Shown here: one piece after another, positions 54,187-62,740 of the stretch
Layout of the letters: every line of letters begins with the position of its first letter
Position numbering within the stretch: the stretch's first letter is position 1
Source: Kosakonia radicincitans DSM 16656
GTDB lineage: Bacteria > Pseudomonadota > Gammaproteobacteria > Enterobacterales > Enterobacteriaceae
Direction of reading: 5' to 3'
NCBI RefSeq assembly: GCF_000280495.2
Contig: NZ_CP018016.1
Coordinates: 2,976,001 to 3,040,000 of the forward strand
DNA length: 64,000 bases
Notes under the pieces: generated by a model
Told to the model about the DNA's origin: nothing
The model's database searches: none
The model's input: the letters and a program-made list of their open reading frames with translations, nothing else
Position numbers and translations under genes: made by a program

Positions 54187-56784
54187 ATGGCATCGAAAAA
54201 CTATCACTCCTGGCTGATGCTGGCGGTGCTGGGGGGAAACCTGGCGGGCACCTCATCCACGCTGGCGCAGCAATCTTCACCAGCCGGAGACAACGCCAGG
54301 CAGGTACAGCGATATAATTTCAGCATTCCTGGCGGCGGTTCGCTGGCCGAGGCGCTACTGGCCTTTGGTCAGCAGAGTGGCCTTCAACTCATTGTGCCAA
54401 GCGAACTGACCAACGGGCTTTCGAGTGCGGGCTTCAGCGGCAACTATTCGGCTGATGACGCCCTGCGTACGCTGCTGTCGGGCACCCCGTTGAGTTTTAA
54501 ATATGTCAACACCAATACCATCCAGATCTATAGCACCGCACAGGCCTCAACCGACGGTACCGAAGTTTTAGGTACGGTTCAGGTAGATGGCGCGCTGGAT
54601 CAGGGCAGCGACATCAAAGGTGTTAATGGCAGCACGGACATTACCGCAACCGAAGGGTCCGGCAGTCTGAATGGCGGCATGCTTACCGTCGGTTCCAAGG
54701 GAGCAACCAGCGTTAAAGATACGCCACAGTCGGTCAGCGTTATAACCAGTGAAACCATGCAGCAGCAAGGTATTCGTACCTTGAACGATGCGATGCAAAA
54801 AGGCACTGGCATCACAGTGCAACAGGGCAATAACTCGCGCGAGAAAAATTTTTACTCGCGTGGATTTCAGATCACTCGAGCCAGCATCGATGGTGGATCG
54901 CCGATCGATATCACCGGCGGCACCAACTATAACAACCGCTTTTCTCCTTCTTTTGATATGTCGATGTACGATCACGTGGAGATCCTGCGCGGTGCCGACG
55001 ATCTGTTTAACGGTTTCAGCACCACAGGCCCGGGCGGGACTGTTAACCTGGTACGTAAACGCCCGCTCGATCACTTTCAGCTAAAGTACGACGGCTCGGC
55101 GGGCAGTTGGGATAACTATCAGAACTCGCTGGACCTTACTTCTCCGCTGAATGACGCTGGTACGCTGCGCGCCCGTGCCGTCTTAACCCGCAAAGACAGC
55201 CACCATTTTTACCGCACGGCAAAAGATGAAAATACCGTGGCCTACGGCACGTTGGAAGCCGACCTGACGTCATCCACCTTGTTAACCATAGGCGGCAGCT
55301 ATCAGCGCATTCGCGGCGTACCACTTACTAACGGCCTGGAGCTTTACCCGGATGGCAGAGATCCCCATTTCAGTCGCAAAACGGCGTGGGTGTTTCCCTG
55401 GGAAAAGTCAGACTCCGATACGCGTGAAATCTTTGCTAAGCTGGCTCAGAAAATTGGCGACCGCTGGAACTTCAACCTGAACTATACCGGGCTGTATCAG
55501 CGTAACAGCACTATTTACTCTAATGTCGCCGGAAATATTATGCCGGATACCGGCTTGTTCTCAGCCGAGCCCATCTCCGCCGACGGCAGCAATAGTAATA
55601 ACAAACAGTTCTCTTTTGACTCCACGCTGACCGGAGAGTTTGACGTCTTTGGCCTACCGCAGAAGCTGACTTTCGGTGGCAATTATTCCAAAGAAAACTA
55701 CTGGATGACCTCCCCCGATGCTGCCAGCATGGTCAACGGCTGGTTCGGTACCACTGGCCCGATAATGGACCCGTGGCACTGGGATACCTCGGTGCCTGAA
55801 CCGTCAATTCCGGCGGGCTATTATGCGTATATGAGCAGCGGCTCCTCAGTAAACTGGGGGATGTACTCGCAACTGGTACTTACCCCGTGGAAACCACTGC
55901 ACTTTGGCCTCGGTCTTCGGCTGAACGCCTATAAAAGTAATACCCATACCAGTACCGCCAGCGATCAGAGCGACATCAGCGAATCCACCCGTAAGTGGGA
56001 AAGTCCTTACTACTCGGTCAGCTACGATATTAACGATGACCTGAGCTGGTACGGCAGCTACACTAAGATCTTCATCCCGCAGAGTAATATGATCGCACCT
56101 TCAGGACAGCAGATCGATCCGGAGACCGGCAGTAATCTGGAGACCGGCCTCAAGTACGCCCAACCGGGAGGTCTGCTGAATGCGTCGCTGTCGCTGTATC
56201 AAATACGTCTGGTGAATCAGGGGCAACTGATCGGCGCTGATTCTGTAAATCTGGGCGGCGGACGTACGGGCTACTACCGCAACGCGCCGGATGCGAATAT
56301 CAGCAAGGGGGTGGATCTTGAGATCACCGGTACCGTACAGCCGTGGTGGCAGACCTCGTTAGGATATACCTATAACTTTAACAAGACCTCTGATCTATCG
56401 TCGGACGGACTTAACGACAGCATCACCACCTTCACACCAAAGCACACTATTAAATGGTGGAACGACTTCCAGTTTAACAATGCCGGGGAGACGTTAAGCA
56501 AGTTCAGCTTTGGCGTTGGCGTACAGGCGCAGAGCAAGACCAAACAGATTGGTAGCTGGTACGACGATGATTTTAACCAGCACAACTACAACGCCAATAC
56601 TGCATTCTATGCGGTGTATTCCGCCAGAATCGGCTACGCTATTAACCGCAACTGGAGTGTCGCCCTGTTGGGCAATAACCTGTTCGACAAAACTTACTAC
56701 TCCACCGTCGGCAACTTACACGGCGGCTACTGGTACGGCGATCCACGTAACTTTGTGCTGTCAATTAGCGGGACCTTTGACTAA
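54187..56784 (+). CDS. TonB-dependent receptor with N-terminal STN signalling domain
   Basis: An 865-residue outer-membrane receptor of the siderophore-receptor type (FpvA/FoxA-like). Signal peptide ending SSTLA; STN domain at residues ~45-110 (GSLAEALLAFGQQSGLQLIVP; YSADDALRTLLSGT); a candidate TonB box in VLGTVQVDG; plug domain (DTPQSVSVITSETMQQQG; FYSRGFQITRASIDG; ILRGADDLFNGFSTTGPGGTVNLVRKRP); barrel ending NFVLSISGTFD with a terminal aromatic pair position. The STN domain is found only in receptors that signal through FecR-type proteins. It follows the M16 gene by 91 bases. The ligand cannot be read from sequence; the family points to siderophores, the neighbours to a peptide or protein. 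Confidence 0.93.
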   Translation: MASKNYHSWLMLAVLGGNLAGTSSTLAQQSSPAGDNARQVQRYNFSIPGGGSLAEALLAFGQQSGLQLIVPSELTNGLSSAGFSGNYSADDALRTLLSGTPLSFKYVNTNTIQIYSTAQASTDGTEVLGTVQVDGALDQGSDIKGVNGSTDITATEGSGSLNGGMLTVGSKGATSVKDTPQSVSVITSETMQQQGIRTLNDAMQKGTGITVQQGNNSREKNFYSRGFQITRASIDGGSPIDITGGTNYNNRFSPSFDMSMYDHVEILRGADDLFNGFSTTGPGGTVNLVRKRPLDHFQLKYDGSAGSWDNYQNSLDLTSPLNDAGTLRARAVLTRKDSHHFYRTAKDENTVAYGTLEADLTSSTLLTIGGSYQRIRGVPLTNGLELYPDGRDPHFSRKTAWVFPWEKSDSDTREIFAKLAQKIGDRWNFNLNYTGLYQRNSTIYSNVAGNIMPDTGLFSAEPISADGSNSNNKQFSFDSTLTGEFDVFGLPQKLTFGGNYSKENYWMTSPDAASMVNGWFGTTGPIMDPWHWDTSVPEPSIPAGYYAYMSSGSSVNWGMYSQLVLTPWKPLHFGLGLRLNAYKSNTHTSTASDQSDISESTRKWESPYYSVSYDINDDLSWYGSYTKIFIPQSNMIAPSGQQIDPETGSNLETGLKYAQPGGLLNASLSLYQIRLVNQGQLIGADSVNLGGGRTGYYRNAPDANISKGVDLEITGTVQPWWQTSLGYTYNFNKTSDLSSDGLNDSITTFTPKHTIKWWNDFQFNNAGETLSKFSFGVGVQAQSKTKQIGSWYDDDFNQHNYNANTAFYAVYSARIGYAINRNWSVALLGNNLFDKTYYSTVGNLHGGYWYGDPRNFVLSISGTFD

Positions 56785-56807
56785 CCAACTTATCGCCTGC
56801 TGCTGCA

Positions 56808-56833
56808 CCCCGAATCATGATTCGGGGTTTTTT
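56808..56833 (+). terminator. Terminator of the M16-receptor operon
   Basis: CCCCGAAT and ATTCGGGG form a perfect stem around CATG, followed by six T. Confidence 0.92.
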
Positions 56834-56935
56834 ATGCGCCGGAAACGGCACAAAAAAAACCTGCCCCGGGAACTGATGCCGATCGGTGAGGATAGATGGC
56901 GTCATGCCCGCAGGCAGGTTTTTGATTTCAGGTCA

Positions 56936-58189
56936 TTATGCAGCGTCAGGCGCCTGCTTCATCAATTGCAGGAAACGCGTTCTGAATACCTGTATGCGCT
57001 GCGGCTCTCCCGCCGCAAAATCTTCGTTAAAAAGCGCTTCTTTCTGCACATAATCAGCAAACTCAGGTGACTGCTGCCGCCATTGCAAATGCAGCGTTTC
57101 TAATGCGCCTTCTGATTCCTCCTCCGGGATTGCCGCCAGTTGTGGTTCAATCCACGCCCAGCGTCGATCCGCCATCGCCAGTTCATCCCTGCTCCAACCT
57201 GCGTTAATTTGCTCCAGATGGAACTGGATCTGATACCAGTGATGCTGAATAGTACTCGTCGCATGCGTATCGTTGAGCGCCGACGGCGGCGAAAGGATAG
57301 ACAGCAGAGAACAAAGATGCTGTTCAAGATCCTGCCCACTCTGGCAGGAATCGTGATGTTCTCTGGCTTCCTGTTGAATCTTCAGCCATACCTGCCGCGG
57401 TGTCTCCCGCCCGGTCAGATAGTGGTGTGTCAGTTCAATCCAGTGTAGCCGTAGCGTATTCAGCGAAGACGAAAGCACTGCAGGCCAGCGGAGATCCGCA
57501 TCTTCCAGCCACTGCACCAGTAAATGCAGTGGAACATCGCCGTAGGCTTTTCCGCTCGCCAGAACGGCGATCAGTTCGTCGATCTGCTGCGGGGTGACAA
57601 AATCGAGAACCTCCAGCCACAGCGCCAGTGCGGGTGGCAGGCCGGAAACACGTTCAAATACATCCAGCGATTCCTGTCCTGCCAGCACGTAAGGTGCGGT
57701 CAGCAGATCTTTCGGGCGCGGGAAGGCATAGTGAGAGATTTCAGCGGCCAGTGCTTTCTCTTTCAGGCGCCCGGTCAGGAACCTCCGCAGTTCGTCGTCA
57801 CCGTAGAAAGATGGCCAGGGCTGTACCTCGGGCACCACCACTTCTCCCTCAGATTCAATTACAATCCCTTGCGATCTCAGCCAGTTATTAAGATCTGAAA
57901 GTGAATCCACGCCCACTTTACGCGCCACTTCGCTACCGTTGCGGAACAGGAGTAGCGTAGGGATGCCGCGCACACGGAAACGCGGCAGCAGATGTTCATA
58001 CTCCTCCACGTCCAGTTTAGCCACCGTCAGTTGCCCTTCCGTTGCCGCCGCCACTTTCTCCAGCAGCGGAGCAATAGCCAGGCAGGGGCTGCACCAGGGA
58101 GCCCACAGGTCCAGCAGCACTGGCTGCTCAGCATGGTTCAGGGCATCGTCCAGCGTGCGGTCCGTCAGGTTAATAATGAGATCAGACAT
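56936..58189 (-). CDS. Thioredoxin fused to a ~300-residue domain of unknown function
   Basis: A 417-residue protein. Residues 1-108 are a complete thioredoxin with the active site WCSPC (C33, C36) and the cis-proline in RGIPTLLLF (P76). No signal peptide is present, so it should work in the reducing cytoplasm as a disulfide reductase. Residues ~115-417 are acidic, helical and rich in tryptophan and leucine (WLEVLDFVTPQQIDELIAVL; LHLLVQWLEDADLRW; FADYVQKEALFNEDF); the layout recalls CnoX/YbbN, which has helical repeats behind a thioredoxin, but this tail is longer and not recognised. It follows the second M16 gene after 51 bases, which suggests that it reduces or presents the peptidase's substrate. 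Confidence 0.8.
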   Translation of the reverse strand: MSDLIINLTDRTLDDALNHAEQPVLLDLWAPWCSPCLAIAPLLEKVAAATEGQLTVAKLDVEEYEHLLPRFRVRGIPTLLLFRNGSEVARKVGVDSLSDLNNWLRSQGIVIESEGEVVVPEVQPWPSFYGDDELRRFLTGRLKEKALAAEISHYAFPRPKDLLTAPYVLAGQESLDVFERVSGLPPALALWLEVLDFVTPQQIDELIAVLASGKAYGDVPLHLLVQWLEDADLRWPAVLSSSLNTLRLHWIELTHHYLTGRETPRQVWLKIQQEAREHHDSCQSGQDLEQHLCSLLSILSPPSALNDTHATSTIQHHWYQIQFHLEQINAGWSRDELAMADRRWAWIEPQLAAIPEEESEGALETLHLQWRQQSPEFADYVQKEALFNEDFAAGEPQRIQVFRTRFLQLMKQAPDAA

Positions 58190-58240
58190 AGTAACTCCAT
58201 GATGTTGGAAAAAGGGCTGCGCGTTGTGCTGTGGTCATGC

Positions 58241-60943
58241 TTAGTCATAAAGCGCATCGCCGCCGTCGTTGATAACGTGCAGATTGCCGGGGAACATCGC
58301 GGCAAGTTCTTCCCGGAACAGACTGGTATCCCCGGCAATCACCCAGGTCAGCCGTTCAGGGGAGAACAACTGCTGTGCCAGATCGTTAATCTGCTCCAGC
58401 GTGATTTCGCCGATACGCTGCTGATGAGCCTGCCAAAAATCATCGGGCAACTGACTGCGCAGCAGCCAGGAGATCATATTGTTCAGTCCGGACAGGCTTT
58501 CGGCGCTACTGCTAAAACCCAGCAGACTGGTACGGCGAACCTCTGCCAGCTCATCCGCCGTCACCGGCCGCTCGCCGATCAAAGCCCGGTATTCCGCCAG
58601 AATTTCACTGATGGCATCGCAGGTACGATCGGCCTGGACTTCGGTTTGTACGTAGTGAACCCGTTGTTGAAAATCGTTAATCAGTCGCCCTTTTACGCCA
58701 TAGGTCCAGTTTTTATCTTCCCGCAGGTTCAGATTTATACGGGAGGTAAAACCGCTGGCGAATACTGCGTTCAACAACTCAAACCCGGCTTCATCGGTGT
58801 CGCTAACACCCGGCAGCAGTGAAGCTGCGGCGATGGAGGTTTGCTCTGCACCGGGGATATCAAGAATCCAGACACGGGGATGCATCGGCGGGTCTGCCTG
58901 CGGTATCGCAGCATTATCCATTGGCAGCCCCGCCAACTGCCCTACTGAGGTATTCAGTAGCGGCAACAGCACGTCCAGGGTTATATCGCCGGTGACAACA
59001 AGTGTGGCCCCCTGGACATTAAGCAGTTGCGGTAGAGCCGCCATTAACTCGGGAAACGTGGTCTGTGTCAGCCCGGCGTGGGTGCCTTCTGACCCGCCAG
59101 GCACCCGGCAAGGATGACCTGCGGGATAGAGCAGGCCCGGCAGGACGCGCACGACCAGCGCACTGGCAATCTGCTGCTGTTCGGTCAGCGCATCAAGCTG
59201 GATTGCTCGCTGCCGCTGGAAATCTTCCTCCAGCAATACACTATGCGCCAGGCGATCGCTGAGCAGCGCCAGCGAGGCAGGCAACTGCGGGCTGCGACAG
59301 GAGAGCAAAAGCGAAAAGTGTCGCAGCCGCCGGCGTAGCTCCATGCGGCAGCCCAGATCGCGGCAGGCCTGGTTGAAGGAGAAAGCATCCCGTTCACCGG
59401 CTCCGGACTGGTTAAGCAGCTCGCTCAGCAGTTGATGCTGACCGGGTCGCGGTAGCGCAGCTGTAGGCAACAACAGATCGAGGTAGATATCGTTCTGACC
59501 ATGCCGTTCCAGCAGCACCAGTCGAATGCCGTTAGCCAGCCGGGCATGCTGCACCTGCGGCAACACCAGTGGCACCGGAGGCTGGATTGCTGGCGGCGGC
59601 GTGCGCTGGGCGGCGGTTGCCGTTTCATCCGTTCTGGCGGTGAAGGGTTCTATCTCCAGCGTATAGTGCGGGCGGCTCAACCAGCGCCGGGCGACCTGAT
59701 GCAGATCGTCAGGCGAGGCGTTGTCCAACTGGCTGAGCTGCTGGCGAAAGGCATCGGCATTGCCCAGCGTCACCTGGCAAACCGAGAGCAATGCGGCTAT
59801 CTGCGCCGAAGTCTTATAACTATCGCGGAACAGGTTAAGTGCATCATTCTTCACCTCACACAGACGTTGGTCATCGCATGGCTGCGCAAGAAAAGCGTAC
59901 ACTTCCTCCAGCAGGCTCTGCTCCAGCGCGGACAGCGCCTGTCCTTCGGCAACGGTAGCACTGATAATAAACTGGCTGCACAATGCACCGTCAGCGACCA
60001 TAGCCTGCACACTACTGGCTATCTCCCTGACGTACACCAGATTTTTGACCAGTACGGAAGACAGCCCTGATGCGAGATAATCCGCCACCAGCGACAGTAA
60101 CGTGGCATCCGGATTACCTGCCGGAGGAATGTTCCATACCAGTTGCAGTGTACCGTTGGCGACTTTCGCCTGGTAGCGATCGCGGCGCTGCGGAGTGATA
60201 TCGGCGATCCAGCTTTCAGGACGGGCCAGCGGCTGTCCGGCAGGAATATCGCCAAACCAGTGGCTGACTTTCTCCCGCGCGGTAACGAGATCGATATCGC
60301 CGCACAGCGCGAGCACCGCATTAGAAGGCGTGTAGTATTTCCGGAACCAGTGCTGCACATCTTCCAGTGTAGCGGCTATCAAATCCTCTTTTTCACCGAT
60401 AACGGTATGGGCGTAGGGATGCTCAGCGGGGAAACAGCCCCGCGATTTAAACTCGTAGAGCTTGCCGTAGGGACCGCTCTCGGTCTCCAGTTTTTCGTTG
60501 AGCACTACCCGCCGCTGCTGATCCAGCGACAACTGACTGATGCTGTCGCAGAAATGCCCCATACGGTCCGACTCCAAAAACAGCGCATAGTCAAACGATC
60601 CTGTCGGCACAGTGGCGTGATAGGTGGTGCGATCGGTGCTGGTATAGGCGTTGAGGTTGGTGGCTCCAGCATGAGTCATCTTTTCCAGAAAGGAACCGGG
60701 TGCATGTTCGCTGCCTTCGAACATAAGATGCTCAAAAAGATGGGCAAATCCGGTCATCCCTGCGAGTTCATCTTTAGAACCAACCTGGTAAATTAGCTGA
60801 TATGACACCAGCGGCACATCGCGGTTTTCTGCCACGATAACCGTTAGTCCGTTATCCAACGTGAAGGTACTGGTGGGGAAAGCGATATCGGCCAGAGGCT
60901 CGCGCTTATCCGATATGGGTCGTGGCCTGTACTGCGTTGTCAA
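58241..60943 (-). CDS. M16-family zinc peptidase, second copy
   Basis: A 900-residue M16 peptidase with an intact zinc motif H68-L-F-E71-H72 and third ligand E150 (RRVVLNEKLETE). The N-terminal half (VSYQLIYQVGSKDELAGMTGFAHLFEHLMF) is close to the YmxG/PqqL type; the second half has the R/Y-containing region (FTSRINLNLREDKNWTYGVKG) that M16 enzymes use to hold substrate. It starts MTTQYRPRPISDKREP with no signal peptide. It differs clearly from the first copy, so the two may cut different sites or form a two-enzyme complex. First gene of a minus-strand operon with the thioredoxin fusion. Confidence 0.9.
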   Translation of the reverse strand: MTTQYRPRPISDKREPLADIAFPTSTFTLDNGLTVIVAENRDVPLVSYQLIYQVGSKDELAGMTGFAHLFEHLMFEGSEHAPGSFLEKMTHAGATNLNAYTSTDRTTYHATVPTGSFDYALFLESDRMGHFCDSISQLSLDQQRRVVLNEKLETESGPYGKLYEFKSRGCFPAEHPYAHTVIGEKEDLIAATLEDVQHWFRKYYTPSNAVLALCGDIDLVTAREKVSHWFGDIPAGQPLARPESWIADITPQRRDRYQAKVANGTLQLVWNIPPAGNPDATLLSLVADYLASGLSSVLVKNLVYVREIASSVQAMVADGALCSQFIISATVAEGQALSALEQSLLEEVYAFLAQPCDDQRLCEVKNDALNLFRDSYKTSAQIAALLSVCQVTLGNADAFRQQLSQLDNASPDDLHQVARRWLSRPHYTLEIEPFTARTDETATAAQRTPPPAIQPPVPLVLPQVQHARLANGIRLVLLERHGQNDIYLDLLLPTAALPRPGQHQLLSELLNQSGAGERDAFSFNQACRDLGCRMELRRRLRHFSLLLSCRSPQLPASLALLSDRLAHSVLLEEDFQRQRAIQLDALTEQQQIASALVVRVLPGLLYPAGHPCRVPGGSEGTHAGLTQTTFPELMAALPQLLNVQGATLVVTGDITLDVLLPLLNTSVGQLAGLPMDNAAIPQADPPMHPRVWILDIPGAEQTSIAAASLLPGVSDTDEAGFELLNAVFASGFTSRINLNLREDKNWTYGVKGRLINDFQQRVHYVQTEVQADRTCDAISEILAEYRALIGERPVTADELAEVRRTSLLGFSSSAESLSGLNNMISWLLRSQLPDDFWQAHQQRIGEITLEQINDLAQQLFSPERLTWVIAGDTSLFREELAAMFPGNLHVINDGGDALYD

Positions 60944-60977
60944 AATCTATCCTCTCTCGGTTATGCATGACATATCA

Positions 60978-60998
60978 GAATGCCGCTCAGCGGCATTC
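60978..60998. promoter_or_regulatory. Perfect palindrome in the 5' leader of the M16/thioredoxin operon
   Basis: The arms GAATGCCGCT and AGCGGCATTC are perfectly complementary around one central base. It ends 35 bases before the M16 start codon. It may be an operator or a hairpin in the mRNA leader. As no gene ends here in either direction, it is not needed as a normal terminator. Confidence 0.5.
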
Positions 60999-61134
60999 AG
61001 GGAAGACCCATTCAGGGGCCGGACGAGAGAGAAACGACTGAACAACAGAATTTTCGCAGCCGGTAGTAAAAAATATTTTCTGTTGCCGGCTCATCACCTT
61101 CATATACAGGCGCTGGCGCTACCGGCTGATTCAA

Positions 61135-61149
61135 CAAGAATAATTATCT
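61135..61149. promoter_or_regulatory. Weak Fur-box-like sequence upstream of exbB
   Basis: CAAGAATAATTATCT agrees with the 7-1-7 Fur consensus TGATAAT-N-ATTATCA at ten of fourteen fixed positions. A match of this level can occur by chance in AT-rich DNA. Confidence 0.3.
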
Positions 61150-61328
61150 GGCCATTAATTTTAATTTGGCAAAAAAAACTAAAAATCACACGACATTAAA
61201 AATATCGAGTTTTTTTGCTGCGGCGGGTGATGAAAACGGCAGGTAGGGTCGTTTTCATCGTATCACCACAGCGTGCAGTGCTGACCTGCGGTATTCCGAA
61301 TGATTTATGCCAGTGTAATGAGGAGTGA

Positions 61329-62300
61329 ATGAGCGTGCATACCAATTCTGAAAAATCTGACGATGCGTCGGGTGCGGCAAAAATCCGCGTCAACTTCAGC
61401 TTGCCATTGCTGTTATTGATCGCAGCATCGATGGCCGTACGGGCTGAACCGCAGGCCATTCCGGTCAATGCGGTTTCCGCCAGCGCCACCAGCGAAAGTG
61501 TTCAGAGTCCAGTTCAGCCACACCTTATCCCGGCAACCACCGGAGCTACACAACCCGCTGGTACAACACGACCTGTCGTCACCGTAGCCGCAAAACCGCC
61601 GATGCTGACAGACTTTTCACCGCTCGCCCTCTATCACCACGCGGACCGGATTGTAAAAGCGGTGATCCTGATCCTGATTTTTTCCTCCGTACTCAGTTGG
61701 AGCATCTGGTCCGGTAAAACCCTGGAGTTGTTGGTGCGTGGTCGCCGCCTGAGAAAAAATCTCCTGCTGCTGACCGGTAAACGCTCGCTTCACCAGTGTG
61801 GCGAGCTCTCCGCGAAGAGCTGTGAACAAATGCGCCAGGTTGCGCTGAACGAGTTGGATCGTGCGAATGATCGCCTGTCGACTCAAGCGGTACAAGCGCT
61901 GCGCGACCGCGTTGTCGCCCTTATCCAGCGCATTGAAGCCGCGGAAGCGCGCCTGGCCACACGGGGTGCCAGCATCCTCGCCACCACCAGCGCCGTTGCG
62001 CCGTTTATCGGCCTGTTTGGCACGGTTTGGGGTATTATGCACAGTTTTATCTCCATCGCGCAGTCGCAGACCACCAACCTCAGCGTGGTTGCACCCGGTA
62101 TTGCCGAAGCGCTGTTTACCACCGCGCTGGGGCTGGTGGTCGCCATTCCGGCGGTCATCCTCTACAACGTTATCGGTAGGCTTATCACCGGCTATCGCCT
62201 GCTGCTGGCCGAATCGATGACCCTGACCCTGTGCCTGCTCAGCCACGATCTGGATGCGCTGGAACAGAACTCTCATCCTCTTCTGACGAGAGCATCATAG
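61329..62300 (+). CDS. exbB: ExbB-like proton-channel subunit with signal peptide and periplasmic extension
   Basis: A 323-residue ExbB/TolQ-family protein of the long form seen in Pseudomonas. An N-terminal hydrophobic signal (LPLLLLIAASMAVRA) is followed by a Ser/Pro/Thr-rich periplasmic stretch (residues ~45-105), then the normal core with three helices: VILILIFSSVLSWSIW, SAVAPFIGLFGTVWGIMHSF and GIAEALFTTALGLVVAIPAVILYN. With ExbD it uses the proton gradient to drive TonB. E. coli ExbB (244 residues) lacks the extension, so this subunit is of a different branch and was probably acquired with the cluster. First gene of exbB-exbD-tonB. Confidence 0.92.
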   Translation: MSVHTNSEKSDDASGAAKIRVNFSLPLLLLIAASMAVRAEPQAIPVNAVSASATSESVQSPVQPHLIPATTGATQPAGTTRPVVTVAAKPPMLTDFSPLALYHHADRIVKAVILILIFSSVLSWSIWSGKTLELLVRGRRLRKNLLLLTGKRSLHQCGELSAKSCEQMRQVALNELDRANDRLSTQAVQALRDRVVALIQRIEAAEARLATRGASILATTSAVAPFIGLFGTVWGIMHSFISIAQSQTTNLSVVAPGIAEALFTTALGLVVAIPAVILYNVIGRLITGYRLLLAESMTLTLCLLSHDLDALEQNSHPLLTRAS

Positions 62301-62302
62301 CT

Positions 62303-62740
62303 ATGGCCTTCTCCTCTCAATCCGCTGGCGGCGACGATCTGAACGCGCTTGCCGAGATCAACGTTACGCCAGTTATCGACGTGATGCTGGTGCTGCTGAT
62401 CATCTTTATGGTAGCGGCGCCGCTCTCTACGGCCAATATTCCGCTGGATCTGCCGTCAACCACCTCCAGCCAGCCGACGCCTGCGCCGGAGCCAATTACC
62501 GTCAGCCTGAAGAGCGATAACCAACTGTACATCGGTGATAAACCGGTGAGCCGCGAAGATTTTATCGCCGATCTGGATGCCGGAACCCACGGCGATAAGG
62601 ACGCGCGGATTTTCCTGCGGGCAGATAAAGATATCGACTATGCACGGCTGATGACCTTTATGGATCTGCTGCGCGATGGCGGCTATACCAAAGTGGCATT
62701 GATTGGCCTGCCCAGTGAGGCGGCGGGGAATCATCCATGA
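62303..62740 (+). CDS. exbD: ExbD-like subunit
   Basis: A 145-residue protein with one membrane helix. The essential aspartate is in EINVTPVIDVMLVLLIIFMV. The C-terminal periplasmic domain follows (DKDARIFLRADKDIDYARLM). It begins two bases after the exbB stop at 62303 (MAFSSQSAGG) and overlaps tonB by four bases (ATGA). Confidence 0.93.
   Translation: MAFSSQSAGGDDLNALAEINVTPVIDVMLVLLIIFMVAAPLSTANIPLDLPSTTSSQPTPAPEPITVSLKSDNQLYIGDKPVSREDFIADLDAGTHGDKDARIFLRADKDIDYARLMTFMDLLRDGGYTKVALIGLPSEAAGNHP

Larger units (their letters stand above)
60944..61328. other. Divergent control region between the M16/thioredoxin operon and exbB
   Basis: About 385 bases that must carry promoters in both directions. 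It contains a 21-base palindrome (60978-60998), an AT-rich part and a weak Fur-like sequence (61135-61149). A plus-strand frame 60861-61199 runs through it but has no ribosome-binding site. No small precursor-peptide gene could be identified. Confidence 0.5.

Noticed and set aside
60861..61199. Plus-strand frame across the exbB upstream region, considered as a precursor peptide gene
   Set aside because: Begins inside the M16 gene antisense, the later ATG has no ribosome-binding site, and the product lacks a leader/core layout.
61617..62276. 219-codon minus-strand frame antisense to exbB
   Set aside because: Shadow frame; its composition mirrors the ExbB coding strand.
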